32,441 nt of DNA from Auxenochlorella pyrenoidosa (Eukaryota; Chlorophyta; Trebouxiophyceae; Chlorellales; Chlorellaceae). Made by a program: the position numbers and the translations under genes. The notes beneath the pieces were generated by a model, which ran no database searches, was not told the origin of the DNA, and saw only the letters and a program-made list of their open reading frames with translations. Positions 1 to 9,798 of the stretch are shown piece after piece. The stretch spans positions 351,939-384,379 of the forward strand of contig KQ482061.1 in NCBI GenBank assembly GCA_001430745.1. The letters run 5' to 3'. Every line of letters begins with the position of its first letter. The stretch's first letter is position 1.

Positions 1-182
1 TGGTCGGGCCTGCCGGCCTGGCTGCGTGCACCTGCAGCGCGTGAGATGGCGCGGCCCAGGCCGCGGCCAGCACATCCGGGGGGGGTTGGGGGTTGGGGGG
101 GAGGACCTCTCTCGCAGCGCGCCCCACAAGCAGCGGTACCGCGCACCCAAAATAACCAGCCCAGACCACGCCCCCTCCCTAC

Positions 183-1142
183 CTGCATGCAGTTGAAGCG
201 CACGAAGTGGTGCAGCTTGGTGTTCTTGACGATGGAGAGGAACATGACGAAGAAGATGATGAGCGGCGCAAACTGGGAGCCAAAGTAGATCTTGGCCAGG
301 GGGCCTGTGCGAGGGGGGGGGGGAGGGGGAAGGGCATCAGGCGTGAGCAAAAGCGAGAGGTTGACCCCGCCAAACCCCGCCAGCACGGTGCCCACCGGGC
401 ACAAAGCAGGGCAGCAGGGCCGGCACCCACCGGGGGCAAAGTAGAGCAGCAGGAGGTTGCGGAAGCGAGCGTAGATGGCGCGGCCCAGCGAGATGGAGTC
501 GATCCAGGGCACCTGCGGGGAGGGCAGGGCGGCCGGAGGCAGCCGCGCGGGCTCGGCACAGCACTGGGCCCCGCTAACGGGGGCGCAGCAGGGCGGGCTC
601 TGGAGCGGGGGCCTCCGGCGAACAGCGCGGCGGCGCCTCGTGGCAGCGAAGAGCCCGCACCAGGTAGCACAGCGCGGCGAAGCAGCGCCAGAAGAGCGAG
701 GGCGGCTCCTGGTTGGCCTCCTCGTTGTCCTCCTGGTCCAGGGCGTCGGGGTCGCGCGCTCGCGCCGCCACCGCTAGCTGCGCACAACAAGCAGGGGGAC
801 GGGTGGGCAGGCGGTCGGTGGGTCGAGCGCTGGGCCTCGGTGGGGGCGGGGAGCCTCCCGGCGTGGCGGCTGCTGCAATGCGCCAGCGGCCAGTGCACGC
901 TGCCAGGCTGGTGCGTCAGTGCAGAGGATGCACGGAGGCATGCACAGCGCACAGTGCACGCATGCATCGCGCAACAGGTGCTTGAGAACTCCGCAGTGCC
1001 AGCTCACCTGCTGCCGCGATTGCCGCCGCTGCTGCTGCTGTCTGCTGCTGCGGAGCAGGCTGCTGTTGCCTGCAGTTGAGAAGGGTGCGGCCGGCGCTGA
1101 GCACTGCGGGAATCCACGCACGATAGCACCACAGGAGAGCAC
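183..1142 (-). CDS. TIC20: Tic20-family plastid protein-import channel subunit, N-terminal half (3' end outside window)
   Basis: Tic20 is a four-helix protein of the inner chloroplast envelope that forms part of the protein-conducting TIC channel. Exons read on the minus strand are 1142-1008, 777-661, 512-431 and 304-183. All have GT donors and AG acceptors, and their phases close to 152 codons with no stop. The first 45 residues look like a transit peptide, rich in Ser, Arg, Gln and Ala and without acids. An acidic linker (ALDQEDNEE) follows, then the family core: SLFWRCFAALCYLVPWIDS, a Gly-Arg turn (SLGRAIY), a hydrophobic segment starting LAKIYF and containing FAPLIIFFVMFLSIV, and the hallmark HHFVRFNCMQ. 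In Tic20 this precedes the last two helices, whose exon lies beyond the left edge; nothing in bases 1-182 reads as that exon. The start ATG at 1142 is the first in frame and gives the transit peptide. Family assignment is firm; the paralogue class is not resolved. Confidence 0.88.
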
Positions 1143-1553
1143 TACTAGGTTGGCGCAGGCAGAAGGCGGCGGGCGGCAGCCGACCGGGTCCTGCTCCCGC
1201 GCCTCCCGCTATGAATGCTCACCGCTGATAGCGCCTACAGACGCAATGCTAGTGCTGGGGCGCCCGCACACGGCCGGACGAGCAGCGCACAGCGTCGGGC
1301 TGCGCAGGCTGGCTGCTGCCGGGCGCCGCAGCGCCGCCATGGGCTGCATCGCAGCCAGGATGGCCATTAAGCCGCTGCTGACGGGCCGAAAGCGCCGATG
1401 GACTGCGCTGTCCTTGCTGATAGCTCGGGTGCTGGCGTATGGGCGTCCGCTCCTCTGCAAGCAAGCCAACAGACTTTGCACAGGCGTCCGATTATGCTTG
1501 CGGGGAGAAAGCACAGGCCATCCTCCCCTCCTCCTGGGATGAGGTGGCCGAGC
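1143..1553. promoter_or_regulatory. Divergent intergenic region between Tic20 and the MT-A70 methyltransferase
   Basis: About 410 bases separate the two outward-facing start codons. The stretch must hold both promoters and 5' untranslated regions. I see no clear TATA box or other nameable element. Several open frames cross it on both strands, as expected at this GC content, but none resembles a known protein. Confidence 0.4.
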
Positions 1554-4500
1554 ATGGCGCGGCAGGAGGTGCCCAGGTGCCGGCCCCCTGTGTTTCAATG
1601 CCATCTGCGCACAATGTTGCTCCTGGACTTACCGGGCCTGTCGGCGGTGCAGGAACTGGTGGGGGCGCCGGCGGGGAAGCTGCGAGCGCGCTGGGAGGCC
1701 TTGGACGCGGAGCAGCTGGAGTCTGAGATTCGAAAGTTTAAGGAGGCATTGTCGCAGGTGCTTGGAGAGCTCAAGCGCCTCGGTGAGGGACACTTTAAAC
1801 GTGATCACTTCTTGCGGTGGGTCTGAGGGCTGCCCGTGGCTCTCTGAACAGATGACAGAGCCGATCGGACCACGGGATGGTTGGCAGCGAGGTTGTCATC
1901 CTCACCACTCCTGCCGCCGGCCCGGGCCCTGCCGCCTTGCATAGCGACGGCCCCACTGCTGTCGCTTGGCAAACGGCAGCACCAGCCCTGCGCACCCTGC
2001 CAGGTGTGGACCCAGGCGAGGACGATGCAGCAGGCGGCGAGGAGGCGGAAGGCCAGGAGGGCATCGAGGGAGTGGACTGGCGGTACGGCTCAGTCGAAGA
2101 GCTCGACCCGGCAGAGTGGCAGGTAGGTGCGACGTGCACGCTGGCATGCAAGGCGGGCCAAGAGCACACTGCCTGGCATGTGCAATGCAGCAGCGTGGCC
2201 TGCTTGGAAGCGCTGCAGCAACCTGGCAGGGGATGGTTCAAGCGCTGCTGCCTGCAGGAGCGTCGGAGCAGCGACACCTCACTGGGCGCCGGGGCATTCT
2301 CACCTGCTGGCTTCAGGGTTGCGTCCACTGCAAGGGGGGCCGTGCTGCGCCGCGGCCTTGCCAGCCTGCCCCGGCCGCAATGCCTCTGCTCATGCCAGGC
2401 ATGCTACGCCCCGCCCGCAGGTGCCGCCGCACTGCATCCCAATCCACGCAAACGTGACGACTTATGACTGGAGCCGCCTCATCGCGGCCTGCCAGGTGCG
2501 GCCCCAGCACGGCCCGCGCAGCCGTGGCGGCGCTGCAGAGCAGCGGGGGGGTCGCTGCGCTGGCTGGGGTATGTTGCCATGGCCAGGCCCGCCTGCACGG
2601 CAGTGTTCCCACCTAGAACCCGGCGAGTAACCTCTGTCCTTGAGCGCTGCCCTCCGGCCTGGGGCACCGATGCTACTGCCCTCAAGCCCGGCACCAATGC
2701 CACTTCCCATCTGCCCTCCCACCACCCCACCCCGCCTCACCCCACCCCCGCCAGTTTGACGTGATCATGATGGACCCCCCCTGGCAGCTGGCCACCGCCA
2801 ACCCGACACGGGGCGTCGCCCTGGGGTACAGCCAGGTGCGGGCAGGCGCCCATGCCTCGACAAAGCCGGGCTTGTTGCGCCCAAAGCGCGCGCTGAGTGG
2901 GGGCTGCCATGGGAGGCCGAGCTTGCTGGCAGCTGCGCAGACGTATCAGCACAAGCCCTGCCCGCCAGCCGCTCGCCGCCGGCTGTGTGTGCAGCGCGCC
3001 CGCTGGTGCTGCAGGCCAGGGCAGCTGTTGCGGCCCCCGCCGCTGTGCAACAAGCGCCGGCCCCTCGGCCTGCCGACTCGCCCACCCCGCCCCTCCTCGT
3101 TCGCCCAACCCGCTGCTCCTCGCCCACCCCGCCCCTCCTGGCCCAACCCGCCGCCCATGCCGCCCCTCCTCGTTCGCCCACCCCGCCGCCCGTGCCGCCG
3201 CAGCTGACAGACCAGCACATCGCGCAGCTGCCCATCCCGCGGCTGCAGCGCAACGGCCTGCTGTTTGTGTGGGTGATCAACGCCAAGTACCAGTTCTGCC
3301 TCGACCTGTTTGACCAGTGGGGCTACGAGTGAGGGCTGGGGCGGGGGCTGGGAGAGGGAGTCCATAGGCTGCGCCAGGAGCTGGGGCCATGAGAGGGCGC
3401 GCAGGATGCGCCTTGAGTGCTGGCTGGGGCCTGACGCACCGTCACCGTTCCGGGCACAGCAGGGGTGCCGAGGTGCCGCAGGGCGCGCCGAGCTGGCATG
3501 GCACTCTGTACTGGCCTCTGTACTGAAGCCCTCGGGGCTGACAGCTGGGGCAGTCTGCTGGCCTGCAGTCTGTGCCGCCCCCTGCTGCGCACCGTGCTGG
3601 TGGCTGCACCCTGCCTGGACTTTGTCACACGCCACCCCGCGACGCGACCCCGCCCCCCCACCTGCAGGCTGGTGGATGAGATAGTGTGGGTGAAGATGAC
3701 GGTCAACCGGCGGCTGGCCAAGAGCCACGGCTTCTACCTGCAGCACGCCAAGGAGGTGCGGGGCTGCTTTGCCTCTCCTTGCGCTTCTCCTTGCTGCACA
3801 GTGCAGGTCACGCCCCGCTGCCCACTAGCAGTGGCACCTCGCTGTTCCCCTCTGCTGGGGCAGGGTGCGTGGACCTGACCCTGCCTCTGCAGCCAGCAGG
3901 GCGGCGCGCCCAAGGGCCAGCGGGCCCCCCCTTTGCCAGCCAGACCCTCCGGTGCATGCAAGCTGCCACATGCCTCCCCCCGTGCCTTAGCCTCCCCCCC
4001 CCCTGCAGGTCTGCCTGGTGGCCCGCAAGGGGGAGGACCCTCCCGGCATGCGCAGCGGCGTTGGCTCCGACGTCATCTACAGGCAAGGGCGGGCAGGCGG
4101 GGCGAGGCCCTCTTGCAGGGGCCAGCTGGGGGGGGCCGGCGCAGCGAACGGAGCCGATGGCGGGGTACGCACCTGTGCTGATGGTGTGCATCATTGAATG
4201 GTGCCATGTACCTGTCTGCTTCTTGATCCTTGCTGCAGCGAGCGGCGAGGGCAGAGCCAGAAGCCCGAGGAGATTTACCAGCTGATTGAGCAGCTGGTGC
4301 CCAATGGTGAGGGCTGCGGGACGCATGGGCTGCACCAGTGGTTCCGATGCTTTGGGGCTGTTGCAATCTGCTGCGGATCCGGGCCTACAAAGGCTGCAAG
4401 GCGCCGCAGGCGCACAGCTGGTTGCCCGCAGAGCGCTTCTGCTGTGCCGGCCTGCCCCTTTGCGGATCTGCCCCTCCCTCGGCCTGCCCCTTTGACGACC

Positions 4501-4690
4501 TGCCCCTCCCGCGGTGCTGCCGCCGCCTGCAGGGCGGTACCTGGAGATCTTTGGGCGCAAGAACAACCTGCGCAACTTCTGGGTGACGGTGGGCAACGAG
4601 GTGACGGGGCAGGGCCCGCCCAAGGAGGACCGGCGCGCCCTGGAGGAGGGCATGCGCATCCCAAACGCCGTGTATGGGCGGGCGGGGTAG
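1554..4690 (+). CDS. MT-A70 family adenine-N6 methyltransferase, MTA1/AMT1-like (DPPW catalytic motif)
   Basis: MT-A70 enzymes transfer a methyl group from S-adenosylmethionine to N6 of adenine in RNA (METTL3) or DNA (MTA1/AMT1). Secure exons: 2421-2495, 2755-2835, 3204-3328, 3668-3755, 4009-4082, 4239-4306 and 4533-4690, all phase-consistent. They encode the Rossmann core: FDVIMMDPPWQL (catalytic DPPW), NPTRGVALGYSQ, LFVWVINAKY, WGYELVDEIVWVKMTVNRR, HGFYLQHAKE, GSDVIYSERRGQSQKPEEIY, YLEIFGRKNNLRNFW and VTVGNE. The NPTRG and HGFYLQHAKE segments differ from METTL3, METTL14 and METTL4 and recall the ciliate/algal MTA1 group, as far as I can judge from memory. The N-terminus is less certain: a helical segment at 1614-1757 joined to an acidic exon at about 1859-2122 gives roughly 378 residues; a stronger donor at 1783 would need another acceptor. 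The intron at 4083 starts with GC. A TGTAA lies 179 bases after the stop. No CCCH zinc finger of the METTL3 type is visible. RNA or DNA substrate cannot be told from sequence alone. Confidence 0.87.
3060..3200 (+). repeat. C-rich imperfect tandem repeat inside an intron of the methyltransferase gene
   Basis: The 3' part of intron 2836-3203 is an imperfect tandem array of units such as CGCCCACCCCGCCCCTCCT with interleaved TCGTTCGCCCA and GCCCATGCCG variants. It runs almost to the acceptor and so doubles as a very long polypyrimidine tract. It is almost free of purines, so the complementary strand is G-rich. Confidence 0.65.
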
Positions 4691-5296
4691 CGGGCAAAGG
4701 GCTGCAACACTGGCAGCCTTGCCATACGCCCCTGTGGGAAGAGCAGGATGGAAACGGCGGGGCGACTCGTCCTGGCCTGCTGGCCCCCTTTGCATCCCTG
4801 CTGCTGTAGTCCTGCTGCATCGCCTTCTGAGTCATCGTGTTCAGTGCATGAAGGTTTGGTCCTCACTCTGTAAAGCGGAGCACTGCATTCCCAGCAGGTT
4901 GCGATCTGGTGGCGCTGGCGGCGGGTGGGTTGTGCACCCTCGCGGAGTCATGCGAGAGCCTGTACAGCGGGTACAATTTCTAGGTTCCTTGAGCACCTGG
5001 ACACCGAGTCCTAGAAGCGAACAGCGCGAACCAAGTGTCGTGCCACGACGTGGGTCACTTGCTGCTGGTGCGCTTCCGACTCAAATGCAACCCCTGCAGA
5101 ATGCCCGTAAGGATCGTTTCCTGATTTTTACAGCGCTCCTGGGGCCGCCCAAGGCCCTGTAAGGTTGTTCTCGTATTAAGACGCCCTCATAGGGGTTTGC
5201 TTTGCCGTTCCGCTCGGTAAAACGGTGCATATTCTGCAGTGCGACAAGCAAGGGAAGCCACCGCTCCCGACGGGTGGTGGGGGCACCGGCGGCACC
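4691..5296. other. Intergenic: 3' UTR of the methyltransferase and promoter of the next gene
   Basis: No gene seen. It contains two TGTAA pentamers (4869-4873 and 5158-5162). The sequence is less GC-biased than the flanking exons. Confidence 0.5.
4869..4873 (+). terminator. TGTAA poly(A) signal for the methyltransferase gene
   Basis: TGTAA, the usual chlorophyte polyadenylation signal, sits 179 bases past the TAG stop at 4688-4690. A second copy at 5158-5162 could be an alternative site. Confidence 0.55.
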
Positions 5297-6041
5297 ATGA
5301 TGGCGCCACCCGCGGAGCACCCGCAGGCAGATGAAGAGGAGGGCATCCCAGAGGACCAGGTGCGAGGAGTTCTAAATGCCGAGCCGTTACCTGAATCATT
5401 CTGCAGCGAAACTTGGGCGCTGTGAGCAGGTTGGCATTCCAAGGTCTGAATGCAACGCTCGTGCATTGCAACGCGCACCCTGCTCCTCGGCGTGTCCCGC
5501 CTGCAGTGCGCAAACTGTGGCAGGGTAGGAACGCTGGCAGAGGTGTCCCCCTGTCCGCGCCACCGCATCACACGTGAGCCCGAGTGCCCGACCTGCTGCG
5601 CATACGCAAGGGCACACGGCGGCACGGCGCGGCCGCCCCGCCTGTGGCACCGCGAGCGGCAGCAGCTGCTGGAGGGAGCCGCAGAGCCTGGCGCCGACAT
5701 TCACAAGTGCTGCCACTGCGGCATGCTGCCGAGACCCGGCAGGCGGCATGAGCACTTCCACCGCCGGTGCGCCGGTGCTGGCTCCGCATGCTGCCTTCTC
5801 CTTGCCAGGCTTGGCATGCATACCGCAGAAGAGGGGCCAGACAATGCCTCAACTGCATGGCTTTGTGAGACCATGGGCGAGCTGCCTTACATACGCCACC
5901 TGGCATTCACAAGCCCACACATGCCTGCAACCCACCACCACCCCGGCCCAACCCCTCTCTCTGTGCAGGACGCAGGAGCGGCTGTGCCCAACGTGTGAGG
6001 GGGTGGGCTGTGTGCTGCAAGGCCAGTGTCCTGGTTCTTGA
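5297..6041 (+). CDS. Small Cys-rich putative zinc-binding protein
   Basis: Not recognised. Exons 5297-5359, 5507-5766 and 5969-6041 join in phase to about 131 residues. The ATG at 5297 has a good context (GGCACCATGATGG). The acidic first exon (HPQADEEEGIPEDQ) is followed by Cys/His pairs: QCANCGRVG, a lone Cys in VSPCPRHR, ECPTCC, HKCCHCG, a His cluster (RRHEHFHRR), then CPTCEGVGC and a last Cys five residues further. This looks like two or three small zinc knuckles; the last resembles half of a DnaJ-type CxxCxGxG finger. No TGTAA follows the stop, so these exons might instead be the 5' part of the Gln-rich gene downstream. The exon 2 to exon 3 junction rests on one plausible donor and acceptor. 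Confidence 0.5.
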
Positions 6042-6605
6042 TGCACAAGGTCAGATTATCGAAGTTTGCAAAGACGCAAGAGCCCGCTGTGCACCCACAT
6101 CGCCCCGTGCTGCCCTGCGCTTGCCTCTGCCCCACCACTCAGGCGACCACTATGCCTGGCGGCATGCTGGCCGGATGCGGCCGGCCGCGCTGGTGGAGGC
6201 TCACAGGGGCGGGTGGGCGGCGCCAGGCGCGGCGCGATGTCCGCGCGAGCACCAGCGAGTGGCAGATGAGCAGTGGGAGCTCCCAAGCCACTGGCCAGCC
6301 TGGCGCCTGGAGCCAGCCTGGCGCCTGCGGGCCAGCGCAGCAGGCAGGGCGTGCCGCAGCAGGGGCAGGTGGCGGTGACCCAGCAGGATGATGCAGAGGA
6401 GATGGTCAGCGGCCGGCTGCCCCGCAGGCAGCAGGCTGCAACACAGCTGGGCCGCAATGACCAAACAGCAGGTGGGCTCTCGGGGCAGCAAGAGGGGTGT
6501 GCAGTGCGCGCATGCCAGACCCTGCCCAGACTGAACTGCAGTAGAAAGCACGTCGCCCCTTGCACAAGCCTGCTGCCGATGATGCCAGGCCTCCATGTCC
6601 TGCTG
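6042..6605. other. Unresolved region between the Cys-rich gene and the Gln-rich gene
   Basis: Open frames cross this stretch in all three plus-strand phases, and none is clearly coding. It probably holds 5' exons or the 5' UTR of the Gln-rich gene. A plausible exon ends at the donor CAGCAG|GTGGGC near 6471 in phase with the acceptor at 6605. A 15-base unit CCAGCCTGGCGCCTG occurs twice between about 6296 and 6328. Confidence 0.35.
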
Positions 6606-8324
6606 CAGCCTGGCAGCGGCCGCTGCATGGGCCCCGGTGGGACCTTGAAGTGGAGTTCCAACGGGCCAGGGCTGCCCTCACCAAGCAGCACAGCCAGCAG
6701 CTAAAGGCGCGCCAGCAGCGGCAAGAGCCCCAGCAGCTGGAGTCTCGGCTGCAGCAGCAGGCAGCTCTCCCCGACCAGCCTGCGCCAGGCCAGCGACAGC
6801 ACCAGCGGCAGAGCGCATGGCGGGCAGCGCAGCAGGCACTGACCCAACAGCTGCAGGCAGCACAGGCGCAGCGCTTGCAGCCTCTGGGGCCGCGGCCGCA
6901 GCAGCAGCAGCAGCAGCCGCAGCAGCCACAGCGGCAGCAGATGGTGCAGGGGGCATGGCAGGCACCCTGCCAGCAGGAGCGGTGGCGGCCAGACAGAATG
7001 CAGGTGGATAGGGAGCATGCCGCAGTGCAGGCGGGCGCAGCAGCAGAAAGGCCATTGCGGCATGAGCCTCGCCCTGGTGTTGGGCAGCAGCACTGGCAGG
7101 AGCATGCAGCGCGGACTGCACAACAGTTTGTTCAGGCAGCGGCGAGGGAGCAGGAGGGCCAGGCAAGGTGGAGGCAGCAGGATCGGCAGCCCCAGCAGCC
7201 CCAGCAGCCGCCAGCGCGACAGCAGCCCAACGGGCGCAGCAGCGGCGATGCCGGGCAACAATGTTTCGAGCAGCACGCCGCAGCCTTGCATGCGGCTGAT
7301 CAGGTGCCGCGCAGCAGGGCTGCTAAAAGGGAGTGTCCGGACCGGCCATTGGATCGGCCTCAGCAGCCGGCGGCAGAGGAGCGGCAGCACTGGGAGCGCT
7401 GCCAGCCGCTGGCACAGCATGCATCCGAGCAGGGCAGCGATCAGTGGCAGCAGGAGGCACCTGACGATGGCAGCGACAGCGAAGCAGATGACCGCCGGGC
7501 ACGCTGGCACGCTGGCACGCTGGCAGAGCAGGGCAGTGCAGCAGCGCAAGAAGAGGCACCAGCGGCGGAGCCGGCGGCTGGCTGCGGCACGTCGAGCTGG
7601 TGCCCCCCGGCTTGGGCCTGGAGGCTCAGGCTCACAGCGGCTTTGACAGCTGGCAGCATGAGGAGCCGTATGAGCCGTATCAAGCTCTGCCAGATGATCC
7701 GGCCCTGGCCTCCCCAGGGCGCAACGGCCTTGGCGCCAGCGAGTGGGATGGCGACCGTGGGCAGCGGCTGGTGCGCATCGTGCAGGCGGAGCCCGATCTT
7801 GCGAGCCTGCCTCGCAGCTGGCGCCTCAGGCCAGGTCAGCCTGCTGCCCAGCAGGCCGTGGCTGCTGCCCTGAGCACAGCTGCGTATGCACAGCCTGCTC
7901 CTTCTCATGTACCTGTCCTTCGTACAGCTGCTCACAGGCACCCTCACACTGAGCGCTTCTCGCTTGTTGGACCTGTGCAGGGCTGCCCTGGCTCGTGCCG
8001 TCCCACCGCCGCCTGCGCTCGGGTGCAGTGACAGCGGGGATGACCAACCCTGAGTGGGCACCCCAGCTGCCCTCACAGCAGCCAGCGGCTGGCCCTGTGC
8101 AATCTGCGCAGCCCCCTAGCCAGGCAGCCAAGCTTCGCAGCATGCAGTCAGGCCGTGACTGGCGGGGGATTGCGCAGCTGGCGGCGCTGACTGCTGCCTC
8201 CCTGGCTGTCTGCAAGGCCTATGCCTGGGCTGGCTGGCTCCTCACATCCTGTTTGCTCTGGTTCTTCGCATGTATCATGGCCTATCTGACGCTACTGTAT
8301 GCAATCCACACCTTCTTTCTGTAG
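6606..8324 (+). CDS. Gln-rich low-complexity protein with hydrophobic C-terminus (duplicated exon, copy 1; 5' end uncertain)
   Basis: Function not recognised. After an acceptor at 6605 (CTGCTGCAG) a long frame encodes Gln/Ala/Arg-rich, probably coiled-coil or disordered sequence with a poly-Gln run near 6898, then an acidic patch (DDGSDSEADD). After about 7523 the coding frame appears to move by one to a segment containing GFDSWQHEEPYEPY, exactly across a triplicated 8-base unit. That exon ends at 7834 in phase 1 and joins the last exon, 7981-8324, with TAG at 8322. The last exon encodes TNPEWAPQ, a Gln/Pro linker, DWRGIAQLAALTAASLAVCKAY and a final roughly 28-residue hydrophobic segment ending HTFFL, likely a C-terminal membrane anchor. 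The frame shift could be a real mutation, a sequencing or assembly error, or a missed intron. The start codon is not determined. Confidence 0.45.
7499..7522 (+). repeat. Triplicated 8-base unit GCACGCTG in coding sequence
   Basis: Three perfect head-to-tail copies of GCACGCTG, followed by GCA. Eight is not a multiple of three, so each gain or loss of a unit changes the reading frame. Removing one copy would join the upstream Gln-rich frame directly to the downstream frame that carries the membrane exon. Confidence 0.85.
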
Positions 8325-8360
8325 ATCTGCATGCTGCTGCGGTTTCGGTGCGACCCCTGG
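7981..8360 (+). repeat. Tandem segmental duplication, copy 1 (terminal exon plus start of 3' UTR)
   Basis: The 344-base exon 7981-8324, the end of its upstream intron and about 35 bases after the stop (TAGATCTGCATGCTGCT) recur at 9419-9798. Both exons are exactly 344 bases, so they align without gaps. By eye the first about 80 encoded residues are nearly the same; the last about 30 differ more but stay hydrophobic. Confidence 0.85.
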
Positions 8361-9241
8361 CCCCAGCCCCAGCTTGCCCTGGATGCTTGCATGCAGCCAT
8401 TGGCCCTCCCGGCCGGACGCAACCTCATGCCCTACCCTGCTTTGCTTTGTTGTGCTATGTTTGCGCCATGTTTAACCTGCACCTGCACCTGCCGGTGGCT
8501 ACAGGTGGGGCAGGGATGGGCAGGCATAAGGGACGGAGCCATGCTGTGCGAGCACGGCGCCCTGCGGCTGGCACGCGATCCAGGCCAGCACCCGCCGGCG
8601 GGCAGCATTCATGGCTGGGCAGCGGTACGCCTGCAGGTGATCGGCATGCGGGGGTACAAAGCTGACCAATGCGGCAGTCTGGTGGCTGGATGACAACAGG
8701 CACCAGCCCGAGGGTGCGGCCAGCCGAGGGTGCGGCCAGCCTGAGGCAGCGGTCCTGCCTGGCGTGGGCGACAGGGAGCGCAGCGCGCAGGCCAGCGGCT
8801 CGGAGGCGGCGCCGCAAGTGACAAGGGTGATGGAGAGGGGCAGCAGCAGCTATCCTGCGGCACCGACCTGCCACCCAATTCCCCGCTCTGGCGGGCACGT
8901 CTCACCGTTAATTGAGCGGTATGCTACCAGTTGCTGCGCAATTCTGCATTCAATGCATACATGACACTGCACTGAGATTGTGCACAGGCTGTACGGACAA
9001 GGGTGGAAGTGGCATGCTCCCGCTGTGCGCTGCATCTGACGTGGCACGGCAGCTACCAGCGAGAGCGCCTCGCACAGGGCCTGCCGCAGCGAGCTCGCCT
9101 CCGTGCCAGCCATTCAGCCGCTCATTTGCAGCCGTCGACCAGCTGATCGCGTGGCCCCCGTTTCCCTTCCGCTCAGCGGCTTCACACTTCTGCCTGGCCG
9201 CGCTTCAGAGTACGCGGTCTCCCCACCTCGCCACAGTCGCG
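8361..9241. other. Spacer between the two duplicated exons
   Basis: No gene can be supported. A plus-strand frame at about 8505-8693 has coding-like third-position GC but no recognisable relative and no clear splice partners. A 16-base unit CGAGGGTGCGGCCAGC is perfectly duplicated at 8709-8740. The stretch 8880-8990 is markedly lower in GC and may be promoter for the second copy. Confidence 0.4.
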
Positions 9242-9762
9242 ATGCAGGCGCTCACAGCGGTGAAGGCATGCCCGCAAGCACTGTCGCTTGTGCGGGCAAG
9301 CCGAAGCCGCCGCTCCAGCGGTGAGCGTGGCCTGCAGCCTGCTGCTGTGGCTGCTGCCCCGGGCACAGCTGCTTACACGCACCCTGCTGCTTCTCATGTA
9401 CCTGTCCTTCCTGTGCAGGGCTGCCTTTGCTCCTGCCGTCCCGCCGCTGCCGGCGCTCGGGTGCAGTGACAGCGGGGATGACCAACCCTGAGTGGGCACC
9501 CCAGCCGCCCTTGCAGCAGCCAACGGCTGGCCCTGTGCAATCTGCGCAGCCCGCTAGCCAGGCAGCCAAGCCTGGCAAGAAGCAGTCGGGCCCTGACTGG
9601 CGGGGACTAGCGCAGATGGCGGCGGTGACCGCTGCCTCCCTGGCGGTCTGCAAGGCCTATGCCTGGGCAGGCAGGATCCTCGACGCATACTGGTGGGGGT
9701 GCCACACCTTTTGTTTTGCTTTTGCGACGGTGGTGTATGCATTATACACCTTTTTCCTGTAG
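9242..9762 (+). CDS. Chimeric paralogue: short basic leader joined to duplicated membrane exon (copy 2)
   Basis: Unrecognised family, paralogous to the C-terminus of the gene ending at 8324. Exon 1 is 9242-9320 (ATG at 9242, donor GTGAGC, phase 1). Exon 2 is 9419-9762 (acceptor CTGTGCAG), with TAG at 9760. The joined frame gives 140 residues. The 26-residue leader has no acids and is rich in Ala, Ser, Arg and Leu (ending VRASRSRRSS), like a mitochondrial or plastid targeting peptide. It has no match in copy 1, whose upstream exon is Gln-rich. The shared part keeps TNPEWAPQ, GPDWRGLAQMAAVTAASLAV and a hydrophobic tail ending LYTFFL. The intron is also shared in its 3' part (98 bases here, 146 in copy 1). 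Whether it is expressed is unknown; a longer frame with upstream ATG codons (e.g. 8921) is an alternative start. Confidence 0.55.
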
Positions 9763-9798
9763 ATCTGCATGCTGCTACGCTTTCGGTGCATTTCCGGG
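9419..9798 (+). repeat. Tandem segmental duplication, copy 2
   Basis: Partner of 7981-8360. Similarity begins inside the preceding intron (GCTTCTCATGTACCTGTCCTTC and GTGCAGGGCTGCC parts are shared) and fades about 35 bases after the stop codon. The offset between copies is 1,438 bases. Confidence 0.85.

Noticed and set aside
207..1079. A 290-codon plus-strand frame at the left edge
   Set aside because: It is antisense to the Tic20 exons, which carry the family motifs in correct phase.
6701..7549. Leu/Pro-rich 282-codon minus-strand frame that looks hydrophobic
   Set aside because: It is the mirror of CAG/GCAG-rich Gln coding on the plus strand, where CTG repeats read as Leu.
8331..8693. Plus-strand frame of 120 codons between the duplicated exons
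   Set aside because: Its first part is 3' UTR of the duplication and the rest has no recognisable similarity or splice partners.
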